A DNA stretch of 64,000 bases from Methylicorpusculum oleiharenae (GTDB lineage: Bacteria > Pseudomonadota > Gammaproteobacteria > Methylococcales > Methylomonadaceae), in the NCBI RefSeq assembly GCF_009828925.2, contig NZ_WUTY02000001.1, positions 2,820,492-2,884,491 of the forward strand, given 5' to 3'. The position numbers and the translations under genes are program-made. The notes under the pieces were generated by a model. The model did no database searches and was not told the DNA's origin. It worked only from the letters and a program-made list of their open reading frames with translations. Positions 63,909 through 64,000 of the stretch are shown one piece after another (position 1 is the first letter of the stretch; every line of letters starts with the position of its first letter).

Positions 63909-64000
63909 AGCAAGTAAATAGGCCTGGAGGTTTAGTTCGCGCAAAGCGTGAACGTGTTTAATTTTTTGGCCGCTAATTGTAAGGTTTTTCGAGCTGAGCT

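Overview
The window is a stretch of ordinary chromosome from a gammaproteobacterium with moderate G+C content, most likely a Methylococcales-type methanotroph. Gene order is typical of Gammaproteobacteria: ffs-dnaX-ybaB-recR, bamA-skp-fabZ-lpxA-rnhB-dnaE, divergent rne/rluC, and epmB/efp/epmA. The methanotroph assignment is inferred from a hopanoid gene pair (hpnN, hpnO) in one operon with copC, copD and dxs. No prophage, insertion sequence, transposase or CRISPR array was seen.

Layout. 1-7.6 kb: a partial ORF, an Slp lipoprotein, an AEC transporter, a BamE/OmlA-like lipoprotein, a 5'-nucleotidase, a large protein of unknown function, and the EF-P module epmB/efp/epmA. 7.6-14.5 kb: a small cytochrome c, a WD40 lipoprotein, siroheme synthase, TusA, a HAD phosphatase, RppH, and a cpdA-argA pair. 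14.5-19 kb: a membrane Ser/Thr kinase and a four-PAS PP2C-type phosphatase, likely a signalling pair. 19.3-25.7 kb: KtrA/KtrB potassium uptake, glyoxalase I, small ORFs, TruC, ArgG and a two-helix membrane protein. 25.9-34.6 kb: bamA-skp-fabZ-lpxA-rnhB-dnaE, lacking the usual lpxD and lpxB. 35.1-42.8 kb: RNase E divergent from rluC, then a HAD phosphatase, SppA, a PepSY protein and a PhoP/PhoQ-like pair. 42.9-52.2 kb: 4.5S RNA, dnaX-ybaB-recR-HIT, rsgA with an M48 protease, orn, serS, gltX and three tRNA genes (Ala-GGC, Glu-TTC twice). 52.3-63.9 kb, all on the minus strand: an AMIN/outer-membrane barrel protein, a LolA-like periplasmic protein, a small membrane protein, and the tight operon hpnN-hpnO-copC-copD-dxs.

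The last region is the most interesting. It places hopanoid transport (HpnN), hopanoid side-chain amination (HpnO), copper handling (CopC/CopD) and the first step of isoprenoid supply (Dxs) in one transcription unit. Just beyond it are a LolA-fold protein and an outer-membrane barrel that could complete a route across the envelope. A second theme is intergenic structured repeats: one element of about 150 bases occurs twice, 16 kb apart, and three other palindromic elements flank dnaE.

Assignments rest on reading translated motifs, family length and gene context; no database search was run. Several starts were moved inward to fit signal peptides, ribosome binding sites or family length, as noted in the entries.
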